A stretch of 28,289 nt of DNA from CAYONP01 sp964405335 (GCA_964405335.1 CAYONP010000081.1:1-28289), one strand, 5' to 3'; shown: positions 1 through 9,122, counted from the first letter of the stretch. The notes: generated from the sequence alone by a model not told the origin. Translations and numbers: made by a program.

Positions 1-17
1 CGCGCTCGGCCCTGACT

Positions 18-41
18 CCCCATTCCCGCCGCGGGAAGGGG
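18..41. other. Strong hairpin, function unclear
   Basis: CCCC-A-TTCCCG pairs with CGGGAA-GGGG around a 3-base loop, giving a 10-bp stem with one bulged A. No T-run follows on either strand, so it is not a classical intrinsic terminator. It may end transcription of a gene outside the window or be a chance GC-rich structure. Confidence 0.3.
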
Positions 42-102
42 GTCGGGGGGTTAGGCCGCATGGCAGGCTCATCCCGCCCTACGATTGCCCGCCGCGATCG
101 GC

Positions 103-108
103 TATACT
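103..108 (+). promoter_or_regulatory. Possible -10 element of the S9A peptidase gene
   Basis: TATACT matches 5 of 6 bases of the sigma70 -10 consensus and lies 27 bases before the proposed ATG at 136. No convincing -35 hexamer sits 16-18 bases upstream, so the promoter call is weak. Confidence 0.3.
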
Positions 109-135
109 GCGCCTCTGAACCAGAGGACACTCGCC

Positions 136-2190
136 ATGCTGTGGTTGCCCGCCGCCCTGCTGCAAGCCTCGCTGACCCCGCCCGCCACGCGCGCCGATGA
201 CCTGGTCGACCAGGTCCACGGCGTGCCGGTGCCGGACCCGTATCGGTGGCTCGAGGACCAGAACGCGCCCGAGACGCGCGCCTGGATCGACCAGCAGAAC
301 GCCTATGCGCGCACCTGGCTCGACGAGATCCCGTTCCGCGAACCGCTGCGCGAGCGGCTCGAGGAGCTGATGCGCCGCGACGTGATCAGCTCACCGACCA
401 TCCGCGGCGAGCGCTACTTCTTGTGGAAACGCAGCGCCGACCAGGAGCTGATGGTCCTCTACCTGCGCCAGGGCGCCGACGGCGAGGACGAGGTGCTGCT
501 CGACCCGCACACGATGAGCGACGACCTGACCACCAGCGTGACCACCATGGGGCTCAGCCTCGACGGCTCGCTGCTGGCTTACGGCATTCGCCGCGGCGGT
601 GAGGACGAGGTCGAGCTCCACTTCCTCGACATCGACACGCGCGAGGAGCTGCCGCTGGTCATGCCCAAGGACCGCTACACCGGCCTCGCCATGCTGCCCG
701 ACAAGAGCGGCTTCTACTACGGCATCTACGGCGGCTCGGCGCCGCGCGTCTACTACCGCGACCTGGCCGCCGAGTCCGAGCCGGTCGAGGTTTTCGGCGA
801 GGGCTACGGCGAGGGCGTCCTGCTCAACGCCTCGCTGAGCGAGAACGGCCGCTGGCTGCTGGTCCACATCTGGTACGGCTCGGCGGCGAAGAAGAACGAG
901 CTGTACCTCAAGGACCTGACCGGCGACGGGCCGTTCCAGACCATCGTGAAGGACGTCGAGGCGCGGTTCGACGCCTCGGTGGCCGACGACACGATGTACA
1001 TCCACAGCAACTTCGAGGCGCCGAACTGGCGGCTCTACCGTGCCGCCTGCACCGCGCCGGCGCGCGAGAACTGGGTCGAGGTGCTGCCCGAGCGCGACTA
1101 CCCGCTCGAAGGCGTCAGCCTGGTCGGCGGGCACCTGGCGGCCAGCTACCTCGAAAACGTCGTCTCGCGGATCGAGGTGTTCACGCCCGCCGGCGAGCTG
1201 GTGCGCACCATCACCGGCCCGACGCTCGGCTCGCTGAGCGGACTGGGCGGCCGTTGGTCGCAGCCGACGGCGTTCTACTCGTTCAGCAGCTACCACGTGC
1301 CGGGGACCATCTACCAGCACGAGGTGGCCTCCGGCGAGGAGTCGGTCTGGTGGCAGGCCGACGTGCCGATCGACCCCGACAGCCTCGAGGTGCGGCAGGT
1401 CTGGTACCCCTCGCGCGACGGCACGCGCGTGCCGATGTTCCTCTGCCATCGCAAGGGCCTCGAGCCCGATGGCGAGCGGCCGGTCTACCTGACCGCCTAC
1501 GGTGGCTTCAACGCCTCGCTGACGCCGGGTTTCAGCGCCAACGCGGCGATCTGGGCGGCGGCCGGCGGCATCTTCGCCCAGCCGAACCTGCGCGGTGGCG
1601 GCGAGTTCGGCGAGGCCTGGCACGAGGCCGGCATGCGCGAGCACAAGCAGAACGTCTTCGACGACTTCATCTCGGCGGCCGAGTACCTGATTGCCGAAGG
1701 CTGGACCAAGCCCGACCGATTGGCCATCGCCGGGGGCAGCAACGGCGGGCTGCTGGTCGGCGCGGCGCTGACCCAGCGGCCCGACCTCTACCGCGCCGTG
1801 CTTTGCACCTATCCGCTGCTCGACATGGTGCGTTACCACCAGTTCCTCGTCGCCCACTTCTGGGTGCCCGAGTATGGTTCGTCCGAGAACGCCGACGAGT
1901 TCGCCTACCTGCACGCCTACTCGCCCTACCACCGCGTCGTCGCGGGGCGTGATTATCCCGCGACGATGTTCATGACCGGCGATGCCGACACGCGGGTCGA
2001 TCCGCTCCACGCCCGCAAGATGGCGGCGCTGCTGCAGCGGGCACAGGGCGCGGCGCGGCCGGTGATTCTGCACTACGAGACCAAGGCCGGCCATTCGGGC
2101 GGCAAGCCGCTGGCCAAGATCATCGACGACCAGGTCGACTCCCTCGGCTTCCTGATGTGGCAGGTGGGCATGGACATACCGGGACGCTAA
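136..2190 (+). CDS. Prolyl oligopeptidase family serine peptidase (S9A)
   Basis: This is an alpha/beta-hydrolase endopeptidase of family S9A, which cuts short peptides after proline. I chose the ATG at 136 because AGAGGA lies 8 bases upstream; the frame stays open to an ATG at 85. The product is 684 residues, normal for the family. The N-terminus has the typical DPYRWLED block, followed by a beta-propeller of roughly residues 60-400. The catalytic domain carries Ser535 in GGSNGG, the Asp in GDADTRVD (616-622) and His653 in KAGHSGGK, so the triad looks intact. The first 15-20 residues are hydrophobic and could be a signal peptide, though a weak one. It is monocistronic and convergent with the metalloprotease gene, and is the first of three peptidases in this end of the window. 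Family assignment is firm; export and substrate are inferred. Confidence 0.95.
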   Translation: MLWLPAALLQASLTPPATRADDLVDQVHGVPVPDPYRWLEDQNAPETRAWIDQQNAYARTWLDEIPFREPLRERLEELMRRDVISSPTIRGERYFLWKRSADQELMVLYLRQGADGEDEVLLDPHTMSDDLTTSVTTMGLSLDGSLLAYGIRRGGEDEVELHFLDIDTREELPLVMPKDRYTGLAMLPDKSGFYYGIYGGSAPRVYYRDLAAESEPVEVFGEGYGEGVLLNASLSENGRWLLVHIWYGSAAKKNELYLKDLTGDGPFQTIVKDVEARFDASVADDTMYIHSNFEAPNWRLYRAACTAPARENWVEVLPERDYPLEGVSLVGGHLAASYLENVVSRIEVFTPAGELVRTITGPTLGSLSGLGGRWSQPTAFYSFSSYHVPGTIYQHEVASGEESVWWQADVPIDPDSLEVRQVWYPSRDGTRVPMFLCHRKGLEPDGERPVYLTAYGGFNASLTPGFSANAAIWAAAGGIFAQPNLRGGGEFGEAWHEAGMREHKQNVFDDFISAAEYLIAEGWTKPDRLAIAGGSNGGLLVGAALTQRPDLYRAVLCTYPLLDMVRYHQFLVAHFWVPEYGSSENADEFAYLHAYSPYHRVVAGRDYPATMFMTGDADTRVDPLHARKMAALLQRAQGAARPVILHYETKAGHSGGKPLAKIIDDQVDSLGFLMWQVGMDIPGR

Positions 2191-2216
2191 CCGGTTTCAA
2201 ACGACCGGTTGTCGAC

Positions 2217-4712
2217 TCAGCGCCGCGGGCGGAGCACCGGCGGGCGCAGCGACGAGTCGGGCTGCGGCGCGCCATAGCCCACCGGCGGCGAGCTGCTCGC
2301 CTGCAGGCCGGGCTCGCCGGCAAACGACGCGACGGCCTGGTACGAGAGCTTCGAGTTGTAAGCCAGCCGGGCGCTGAACGAGCCGTCGCGAGCGGTCCGC
2401 ACGACTTCGAACGCGCCGGTGCCGGCGCCGGCGTAGAGCACCGCCCCGTTGCTGCTGGTGACGCTGATCACCACGCCCAGCCCGGGCCGCCGGGCCGAGA
2501 CCCGGCCGGTGAACAGGGCCTGCGTACCGTCGAGCTTGACGGCCAGGCTGGTCGTCGTGCGGACCGTCGTCTCGACGTGCACCGGCAGCTCACCCAGGCG
2601 GATGAAGCTGTCGCCGTAATCGACCCAGCCGACCAGCGTCGGGCGGGTCAGGGTGCCCGGCTTCAGGCTCTCGGGCGGGCGCAGCGAGAGCTCGAAGCGC
2701 GCGGTTTCGAGCGGTGCCAGGGCCTGGTGCGTGCGCTGCTGGCGCACCTCCCAGTCGCCGGGCAGGCGGTCCGGCGTGGCGGCGAAGATCAGCTTCCGCT
2801 GCCGGCCGTCGAGGTTGATCACCTCGAGCGGCACGGTCACCGGAGCGTAGGGGCTGCCCTGCGAGGTCTGGTACGAGACGATGGCCTCGCCGGCGAGCTG
2901 ATTGAGCGGATTCAGATCGTCCTGCCCCCCGCCGAGGTAGAGCGGGTCGAGCCAGGCGATGATGGTGAACGGCCCGCCCTTGGGCTCAAAGCCGTCGATC
3001 GTCTGGATCACCTGGCCGCCGGCCGGCACGCTGGCAATGCGGAAGCTGCGGTCATCGCCGAGGCCGAGCAGGCGGTTCGGGTGCTCCCAGTCGAAGTCGA
3101 TCAGGCTCGGCCGCTCGATCACCAGGCAGTGACCATCGACCTGCTGCGCGTCGACGTTGCCGCGATTGCGGACCCGGATCTGGAGGCGGTGCGGCACGCG
3201 GCCGACCTCGGGCGGACCGGGCACGCGCGGCCCGCCGGGGAAGAGCTGCACCCAGGGCACGGTCAGGTTGATGAACGGGAAATCGCCGCACTGGTCGGGC
3301 ACCGTATCGCCGGGCCGGTTGCCGAACCGGAAGGTGCCGAAGCCGTTGGCCGGGCTGTCGATCCAGATGTCCGGGCTCTCGCCCAGCGGCGTGCCGGGGT
3401 CGAGGAACAGGTCGGGTTTCTCCACCCGCCGCCACATCACCCGCACCGGCCGGCGGCCGTTCTGCACCGGTTGCGCCTCGACCTGAATCCAAGCCGAGTC
3501 GCGCCGGTAGCGCCGGCCTGGCGACCAGACGCCGTCGGCCAGCCGGCGGCCGGTCGCCTGCGGTTCGACGATGAACGGCCCGGCCGGCCGGCGCTCGGTG
3601 ACCAGACTGATCAGCACCCCGTCGGCATAGTCGCCCCGCCCGCCGCTGTCGCGGTCGACGACGACGTTCCGGAGCCAGGTGTCGAGGTTCTCGGGCGTGC
3701 TGCTGTGGGGCTCGCGCGCCTCGAGGTGCAGCCCGCGGAAGAGCCCGATCGGCTCACCGTTCGGCGCCACCGGACCGAAGCTGAGCCGGACCAGCTCGGC
3801 CACCTCGGCCGGCGCGCCGCGGGACTCGTGCGGCCGGGCAAGCTCGATCGTGCGGTTAACGTCGTTGAGCAGCGGCGGGCCGATGGTCACTACCCGCTGC
3901 GACGGCAGCCAGCCGAAGCGCAGCCGCGTGTAGCTGTCCATGTGTTGGAGAATCTGGGCACCCATCAGCGACCACTGCTCGACAAAGTCATCCTGATCGG
4001 GCTGCCGATACTCGTTGTACAGGTCGCTCTGGCCGAGCAGGTGGCCCAGTTCGTGCAGCGTGGTCAGCACCGGCGCGCCGCCGGCGCCGTTGGCGACCAC
4101 CTTCCGCAGCACTTCGCCCGCTGCGTCGCCGTCGTTGACCCGCTCGGGCGTGGTGAGGGCGGTGGCCGGGTCGAAGGCGCGGGTGTCGTCGCCGCGCAGC
4201 TCGGGAATGACCGCACCCGAAACCTGCACGAACCGGTTGGTGCGGGGGTTGAGCACCCGCCAGCCGGCGCCGGTGGCCACCGCCCGGCCGCGGCGAGCGG
4301 TGTAGAGCAGCAGGTAGGGCGTTTCGTCCCAGTCGATTTCGCCATCGCCGAAAGCGACGGCGGTGGGCAACTCGTCGAACACCTGGTAGCTCCAGTTGTT
4401 CGTGCCCGCCATGGCGGTGCCGAGCGGCCCGGGGACGTCCCAGTTCTCTCCAGCCTCGGGCGGCACATCGTTGGGCAGGCCCAGGACACCGCCGACCGGC
4501 ACGAACTCGAAGCTCACCGCCCCGCCGCTGGCCAGCTCGTAGTAGGCGTTGGCGAAGCGGTTGAGCAGCCGGCACCACTCGTCGGCGGCGACCTGCACGT
4601 CGGGTCCGTCGCGATACTGCGCGACGACGACGGCGACTCGTTGGCCATGGCCGATCGGCCCAGGCGCACCGACCGCGGCCCACCACAGGCAGATGAACGC
4701 GCTGAGACCCAT
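2217..4712 (-). CDS. Secreted M6-like zinc metalloprotease with Ig-like C-terminal domains
   Basis: The 831-residue product starts at an ATG preceded by GGAGGGG and has a hydrophobic signal-like start (about residues 1-22). The zinc site is HELGHLLGQSDLY: H220, E221, H224 and a likely third ligand D230, i.e. HExxHxxGxxD. WSLMGAQ follows about 20 residues later and resembles the Met-turn region of M6 (immune-inhibitor-A-like) peptidases. Downstream there is an SPDIWIDSP segment, then a CARDB-like segment near residues 500-600 (RVRNRGNVDAQ), and near the C-terminus an Ig-like fold. The long plus-strand frame across the same bases is a GC-driven shadow. The gene is divergent from the S9B peptidase gene across 141 bases. 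M6 membership is by motif only; a related metzincin family is possible. The substrate is unknown; the context suggests extracellular protein degradation. Confidence 0.82.
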   Translation of the reverse strand: MGLSAFICLWWAAVGAPGPIGHGQRVAVVVAQYRDGPDVQVAADEWCRLLNRFANAYYELASGGAVSFEFVPVGGVLGLPNDVPPEAGENWDVPGPLGTAMAGTNNWSYQVFDELPTAVAFGDGEIDWDETPYLLLYTARRGRAVATGAGWRVLNPRTNRFVQVSGAVIPELRGDDTRAFDPATALTTPERVNDGDAAGEVLRKVVANGAGGAPVLTTLHELGHLLGQSDLYNEYRQPDQDDFVEQWSLMGAQILQHMDSYTRLRFGWLPSQRVVTIGPPLLNDVNRTIELARPHESRGAPAEVAELVRLSFGPVAPNGEPIGLFRGLHLEAREPHSSTPENLDTWLRNVVVDRDSGGRGDYADGVLISLVTERRPAGPFIVEPQATGRRLADGVWSPGRRYRRDSAWIQVEAQPVQNGRRPVRVMWRRVEKPDLFLDPGTPLGESPDIWIDSPANGFGTFRFGNRPGDTVPDQCGDFPFINLTVPWVQLFPGGPRVPGPPEVGRVPHRLQIRVRNRGNVDAQQVDGHCLVIERPSLIDFDWEHPNRLLGLGDDRSFRIASVPAGGQVIQTIDGFEPKGGPFTIIAWLDPLYLGGGQDDLNPLNQLAGEAIVSYQTSQGSPYAPVTVPLEVINLDGRQRKLIFAATPDRLPGDWEVRQQRTHQALAPLETARFELSLRPPESLKPGTLTRPTLVGWVDYGDSFIRLGELPVHVETTVRTTTSLAVKLDGTQALFTGRVSARRPGLGVVISVTSSNGAVLYAGAGTGAFEVVRTARDGSFSARLAYNSKLSYQAVASFAGEPGLQASSSPPVGYGAPQPDSSLRPPVLRPRR

Positions 4713-4792
4713 CGTGGCCCCTCCGCACGCCGAGATCGGGACACGCCGGCAGGCCGCCGGCGCAAGCGCATTGTGTGGCGGGCCGGGGGCGC

Positions 4793-4822
4793 AGTAAACA
4801 GAGAGGTCGCCGCCGACGTCAA
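4793..4822 (-). promoter_or_regulatory. Candidate sigma70-type promoter of the metalloprotease gene
   Basis: On the minus strand TTGACG (4822-4817) is followed after 18 bases by TTTACT (4798-4793), 5/6 and 4/6 consensus matches. It lies about 80 bases before the ATG at 4712, in the divergent gap. There is no experimental support. Confidence 0.4.
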
Positions 4823-4853
4823 GCGAACCGTCTAGGCCGTCTGGGAGGCACCT

Positions 4854-7355
4854 GTGGCTCCGCTCGCTCGACCCGCCGAGCCCGCCTGCGTGCTCGCGCT
4901 GCTCCTGCTCTGCGCCGTCGCCGCCGGCGCGGCCGGGCCCGACTCGCCGATCTGGCAGGCCTACGACCGCGCCCAGCGGTTCGGCTCGTCACAGCTCGAC
5001 AGCCTGGTCCGCAACGCCCGCGTCGAGGCCAACTGGAGCGACGACGGGAACAGCTTCTGGTATCGCCGACTGACCGCCGACGGCGCTGAGTTCATCCGCA
5101 TCGACGCGCTCACCGGCGCGCGCGAGCCGGCGTTCGACCATGCCGCCCTGGCCGACGCGCTGTCGGCCGCCAGCGGGCAGACCTACCTGCCCGAACGACT
5201 GCCGTTCCGCCGGTTCGACCTCGAGCAGGGCAAGCTGCGGTTCGCCGTCGGCAGCCGCGAGTGGTTGTTCGACCCGATCGCCGGCACCTGCGCAGAGCCC
5301 GAACCGCCTGGTGTGTTCGGTCCGCCACAAGCGACCGAGGAGCCGCCGGCCGAGGAGCCCGAGGGCGAGGGCCGCGGCCGCCGCCTGGTCTCGCCCGACG
5401 GCGTCTGGACCGTGGTGCCCGACGAGCACAACCTGAAGCTGCGCGACGCCGCCGACCACGAGACGCCGCTGACCACCGACGGCGCCGACGACGGCTACTA
5501 CACCTTCCGCGGCTGGGCGCCCGACTCGTCGACGCTGGTCATCGCCAAGACCGTGCCGGGCGACCGGCTCGACATGTTCACCGTCGAATCGGCGCCCAGC
5601 GAGGGCGTGCGGCCGGTGCTCCACCGCTACCGCTACGACCTGCCCGGCGACCGGCTCGATGTCACCACCCTGTTCGTCTATCCGCTTGAGCGCCGCGAGC
5701 TGCTGCCGGTCGATCACCCGCCGATCGACTGGTGGGCCTCGAACCAGCCTTACTGGCTGCCCGACGGCCACACCTTCTGCTACGACCAGACCGACCGCGG
5801 CTTCCAGCGCCGCCGGCTGTTCGCCGTCGATGCGCGAACCGGTGCGACGCGCGTGGTGGTCGATGAGCAGACCAACACCTTCCTGCCGCCCGACAAGGGC
5901 TGGTACCGGTTCATCGGCGACGGCCGCGAGCTGCTCTGGATGTCCGAGCGTGACGGCTGGTGCCACCTCTACCGCTACGACACAGCCAGCGGTGAGGTGC
6001 TCAACCAAGTCACCCACGGCGAGTGGGTCGTCCGCGGGGTTGAAGAGGTCGACGAGGAGGCCGGCACCCTGCGCTTCACCGGCAGCGGACGCGAGCCGGG
6101 CGATCCATACCTGCTGCACCACTACCGGGTTAATCTCGACGGCAGCGGATTCACCCCGCTGACCGCTGGCGAGGGCCAGCACCGGCTGCAGTTCTCGCCC
6201 GACCGGCGGTTCTACCTCGATGTCTTCTCACGGGTCGATCTGGCGCCGGTGACCGAGCTGCGCCGCACCAGCGACGGCGCGCTGATCTGCGCGGTCGAGC
6301 AGGCCGACGCGGCCGACCTGCTGGCCACCGGCTGGCGCTGGCCCGAACCGTTCGTGGCCAAGGGGCGCGACGGCGTGACCGACATCTGGGGGGTCGTCTA
6401 CCGGCCGACGACGCTTGACGAGACGCAGCGCTACCCGGTGATCGAGAACATCTACGCCGGCCCGCAGGGCAACTTCGCGCCGAAGACGTTCGGCGTCGCC
6501 GGCGAACTGCAGGCGACCGCCGAGCTGGGTTTCATCGTGGTCATGATCGACGGCATGGGCACCAGCGGGCGCTCGAAGGCGTTCCACGATGTGGCCTGGC
6601 ACAACCTCGGCGACAGCGGTTTTCCCGATCGGATCGCCTGGCTCCAGGCCGCGGCGGCGAAGTACCCCTACCTTGACCTGAGCCGCGTCGGCATCTGGGG
6701 CCACTCGGCCGGCGGCTACAACGCGGCGCGGGCGCTGATTGCCCACCCGGAGTTCTACACGGTCGCCGTGGCGCAGGCGGGCAACCATGACCACCGGACC
6801 GACAAGGTGTGGTGGAACGAGCTGTGGATGGGCTACCCGGTCGGTCCGCACTACGAGGAGCAGAGCAACATCGCCAACGCAGACAAGCTGGAGGGGCACC
6901 TGCTGCTGATCCACGGCGAGCTCGACGACAACGTCAATCCGTCGGCCTCCACGCTGCAGTTCGCCAACGCGCTGATTGCCGCCGACAAGGACTTCGATCT
7001 GCTCATCCTACCGGGCAACGGCCACGGCTTCCGCGGCACCTATGCGACGCGGCGGCGCTGGAACCACTTCGTCGAACACCTCCTCGGCGTCGATCCGCCG
7101 GCCGGCTACCGGCTCGGCGGCGTGGCCGGCAGCGAGTGCGAGATCATCATCCGCAACCGGTTGGCCGAAGCGGTGGGGATCTACTGGATCAGCGGCGACG
7201 GGCAGGCGAGGAAATACCACGATCTGGCTGCCGGAGCGGAGATCCGCCAGCACACCTACTACGGACACGAGTGGGAGGCGCGGATCGGTGAGCGACCGGT
7301 GAGCTGGTTCAGCGCCGCGCCCGACGGGCTCGCGTGGGAGGTCGGCGGGCCGTAG
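4854..7355 (+). CDS. DPP-IV-type S9 peptidase with C-terminal VHL-beta-like domain
   Basis: GTG start with GGGAGG 6 bases upstream; 833 residues. Residues 1-27 form a signal peptide (LALLLLCAVAAGAAG). A DPP-IV-like beta-propeller (about 40-500) precedes an S9 hydrolase domain (about 510-735) with Ser618 in GHSAGG, Asp691 in DDNV and His724 in GNGHGF, so the triad is intact. I did not find the double-Glu motif (DWVYEEE-like) that anchors free N-termini in true dipeptidyl peptidases, so strict dipeptidyl specificity is doubtful. After the hydrolase come about 70 residues (762-833) that do not belong to S9 and align without gaps to the VHL beta domain. W778, Y788, T801, H805 and W807 fall on human VHL W88, Y98, S111, H115 and W117, the hydroxyproline pocket. 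Inference: an exported peptidase whose extra domain binds hydroxyproline-containing or other peptides. Confidence 0.93.
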   Translation: MAPLARPAEPACVLALLLLCAVAAGAAGPDSPIWQAYDRAQRFGSSQLDSLVRNARVEANWSDDGNSFWYRRLTADGAEFIRIDALTGAREPAFDHAALADALSAASGQTYLPERLPFRRFDLEQGKLRFAVGSREWLFDPIAGTCAEPEPPGVFGPPQATEEPPAEEPEGEGRGRRLVSPDGVWTVVPDEHNLKLRDAADHETPLTTDGADDGYYTFRGWAPDSSTLVIAKTVPGDRLDMFTVESAPSEGVRPVLHRYRYDLPGDRLDVTTLFVYPLERRELLPVDHPPIDWWASNQPYWLPDGHTFCYDQTDRGFQRRRLFAVDARTGATRVVVDEQTNTFLPPDKGWYRFIGDGRELLWMSERDGWCHLYRYDTASGEVLNQVTHGEWVVRGVEEVDEEAGTLRFTGSGREPGDPYLLHHYRVNLDGSGFTPLTAGEGQHRLQFSPDRRFYLDVFSRVDLAPVTELRRTSDGALICAVEQADAADLLATGWRWPEPFVAKGRDGVTDIWGVVYRPTTLDETQRYPVIENIYAGPQGNFAPKTFGVAGELQATAELGFIVVMIDGMGTSGRSKAFHDVAWHNLGDSGFPDRIAWLQAAAAKYPYLDLSRVGIWGHSAGGYNAARALIAHPEFYTVAVAQAGNHDHRTDKVWWNELWMGYPVGPHYEEQSNIANADKLEGHLLLIHGELDDNVNPSASTLQFANALIAADKDFDLLILPGNGHGFRGTYATRRRWNHFVEHLLGVDPPAGYRLGGVAGSECEIIIRNRLAEAVGIYWISGDGQARKYHDLAAGAEIRQHTYYGHEWEARIGERPVSWFSAAPDGLAWEVGGP

Positions 7356-7378
7356 GCGGACTCGCTCTACACCCGTAG

Positions 7379-7398
7379 CGGCGCATCGCAATGCGCCG
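7379..7398. terminator. Hairpin between convergent genes, possible bidirectional terminator
   Basis: CGGCGCAT and ATGCGCCG form a perfect 8-bp stem with a 4-base loop (CGCA). It sits in the 58-base gap between the ends of the S9/VHL gene and the last Uma2 gene. Neither side has a clear T-run, so termination would have to be weak or factor-assisted. Confidence 0.4.
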
Positions 7399-7413
7399 AG
7401 ATGGCCGCCCGCG

Positions 7414-7971
7414 TCAGGCGATGATCTCGCGCAGCGGCGCGGCGAAGCCGGGCAGCAGTCCGTCGCAGGTGAGGGTGTCGTCGAGACCGAGCACTTTGGT
7501 CGGCAGCGGTTCGGGCAGGTGCACCTCAATCACCTGCTGCGCCGGCCAGACCACCCAGACCACCTGCACACCGGCGGCCAGGTAGTCGCTCACCTTGGCC
7601 ATCACGTCTGCTTTGCGATCGGTCGGCGAGACCACCTCGACGGCCAGGTCCGGATACGTTGGGATGATGCCGGCCGGCAGCCGATCGAGCCGATCGGCGC
7701 TGATGTAGGCCGCGTCGGGCACGCGCACCGTGTCCGGGTTGCGGGCGATCAGCCAGCCGCCATCGGCGCCGGTGACGTGGCCGCGGCAGTGGGCCCGAGC
7801 ATAGGCGTGCAATCGGGCCGCGACGGTCACGGCCAGCCCCGAATGCACCCCTCCCGCAGGCGCCGTGTCGATCACCTCCCCGCAGACCAACTCAAGCCGC
7901 CGCCCATCGTCGGGCAGTGCGGCGAACTCCTCGGCGCCGAGCCGCCGGGTGCGCTCGAGGACCTCGCTCAT
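7414..7971 (-). CDS. Uma2 family (DUF820) putative PD-(D/E)XK nuclease, copy 1
   Basis: 185 residues. The ATG at 7971 has GGAGGAGG just upstream and overlaps the TGA of copy 2 (ATGA, 4 bases), implying translational coupling; longer frames reading upstream are artefacts. Family signatures: RRLELVCGEV near residue 25, PD at 85-86, AVEVVSPTD with E112, K126, then the VVWVVWP strand and the DTLTCDGLLPGF end. The PD/E/K set is consistent with an intact PD-(D/E)XK fold. The biological role of Uma2 proteins is unsettled and nuclease activity is inferred from fold. This is the promoter-distal gene of the operon. Confidence 0.9.
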   Translation of the reverse strand: MSEVLERTRRLGAEEFAALPDDGRRLELVCGEVIDTAPAGGVHSGLAVTVAARLHAYARAHCRGHVTGADGGWLIARNPDTVRVPDAAYISADRLDRLPAGIIPTYPDLAVEVVSPTDRKADVMAKVSDYLAAGVQVVWVVWPAQQVIEVHLPEPLPTKVLGLDDTLTCDGLLPGFAAPLREIIA

Positions 7972-8555
7972 CGCGCCTCCTCCGCCGCCGGGAGACCGGC
8001 GAAGACCACGTCCAGCGGCAGCTCGAAGCCGGGGAGCAGATCGTCGCAGGAGAGGGTCTCGTCGCCGCGCAGGCGGGTGATGTCGGTGGCGCTGCGGAAG
8101 ACCTGGACTTCGCGCGTTTCGGGCCAGACCACCCAGACCACCCGCACGCCGGCCTGGAGCCACATACCGGCCTTGGCCAGCATCTCGGCGGGCGGGTCAT
8201 TGGGCGAGACCACCTCAATGACTAGGTCGGGCACCACCTCGGAGAAGGTGGGCGGCAGGCCGGCCGCGGGGAGCCGCGCCGCAGACCAGTAGACGCCGTC
8301 GGGAATGCGCACGGTGTCGGGATCGCGCTCGAGCCAGCAGGCGGCGTCGGCACCGCCGACAGCGCCGAGGGCGCGATCTTCGACGAACACGGCCAGTCGC
8401 GCCGCCAGCCGAAGGGCGACCACCGTGTGCGCCATCCCGGTCCCAGCCATCTCGACTACCTCCCCATGCACCAGTTCCAGCCGCCGCCCGTCGTCGGGCA
8501 GGGCGGCGAACTCCTCGGCCGTCACCCACCGCGTCTCGGTCATCACCTCCGCCAT
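7968..8555 (-). CDS. Uma2 family (DUF820) putative PD-(D/E)XK nuclease, copy 2
   Basis: 195 residues; ATG at 8555 preceded by GGAGG, with an alternative ATG at 8543 also preceded by GGAGG. PD at 85-86, E114 in VIEVVSPND and K128 mark the putative active site. Residues 36-46 (EMAGTGM..HTVVA) and 66-85 are very close to copy 5, the nearest relative of this copy in the window; the two genes share an identical 31-base stretch (8310-8340 and 10791-10821). The C-terminus FAGLPAAEEAR also matches copy 5. It sits 12 bases after copy 3 and overlaps copy 1 by 4 bases. Confidence 0.9.
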   Translation of the reverse strand: MAEVMTETRWVTAEEFAALPDDGRRLELVHGEVVEMAGTGMAHTVVALRLAARLAVFVEDRALGAVGGADAACWLERDPDTVRIPDGVYWSAARLPAAGLPPTFSEVVPDLVIEVVSPNDPPAEMLAKAGMWLQAGVRVVWVVWPETREVQVFRSATDITRLRGDETLSCDDLLPGFELPLDVVFAGLPAAEEAR

Positions 8556-8567
8556 GTCGTCCTCCGC

Positions 8568-9122
8568 CTAGGCTAGAAGCTCGGCCACCGGCACCGCGAA
8601 GCCGGGGAGCAGCGCCTCGCAGGTCAACGTGTCGTGCTCGCCGAGGGTCACTGTCTTCTCGCCGAGGGTAAACACCTCGATTTCGCGCCGTGCGGGCCAG
8701 ACCACCCAGACCACCTGCACGCCAGCACCGAGCCACAAGCCCACCTTCTGCACCACCTGGCCGTGCCGATCGCTCGATGAGACCACCTCGGCAACCAGAT
8801 CGGGAACAACCTCGGGGAACGCCTGAACCGGCTCGGGCAGCTTCTCGTGCCGGGTGAAGGCCGCGTCGGGGGACAGCAGCGTGTCGGGATTGCGCTCGAT
8901 GAGGTAACCGCCGTCCGCGCCGGTGACCCGACCGATTTGGCGGCCCTTGACGAAGGATCTCAGCTCTGCGGCGATGTTCACGCCGATCTCGCTGTGTGCC
9001 TCAAACGCCGGTGCCGTCTCGACCACCTCCCCGCGCACGAGCTCGAGCCACCGGTCGCCGCGAGCCAGCTCGGCGAACTCCTCGGCGGTCACGAGCCTGG
9101 TCGCCACGGTTGCCTCGGCCAT
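8568..9122 (-). CDS. Uma2 family (DUF820) putative PD-(D/E)XK nuclease, copy 3
   Basis: 184 residues from the ATG at 9122, which has GGAGAG upstream; a GTG at 9140 in frame is less likely because the other copies begin with a similar MAE/MGE sequence. PD at 85-86, E112 in AEVVSSSD and K126 are present. It is the most divergent copy near its start (ARGDRWLELVR instead of PDDGRRLELVR) and has SSSD instead of the SPND or SPTD of the others. It is separated from the methyltransferase-like gene upstream by 53 bases, the largest gap in the operon. Confidence 0.9.
   Translation of the reverse strand: MAEATVATRLVTAEEFAELARGDRWLELVRGEVVETAPAFEAHSEIGVNIAAELRSFVKGRQIGRVTGADGGYLIERNPDTLLSPDAAFTRHEKLPEPVQAFPEVVPDLVAEVVSSSDRHGQVVQKVGLWLGAGVQVVWVVWPARREIEVFTLGEKTVTLGEHDTLTCEALLPGFAVPVAELLA

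Noticed and set aside
2157..4835. 892-residue plus-strand frame opposite the metalloprotease gene
   Set aside because: Low-complexity Arg/Gly/His/Ala-rich translation without family features; the minus strand holds a clear HExxH protease with good start. High G+C opens antisense frames.
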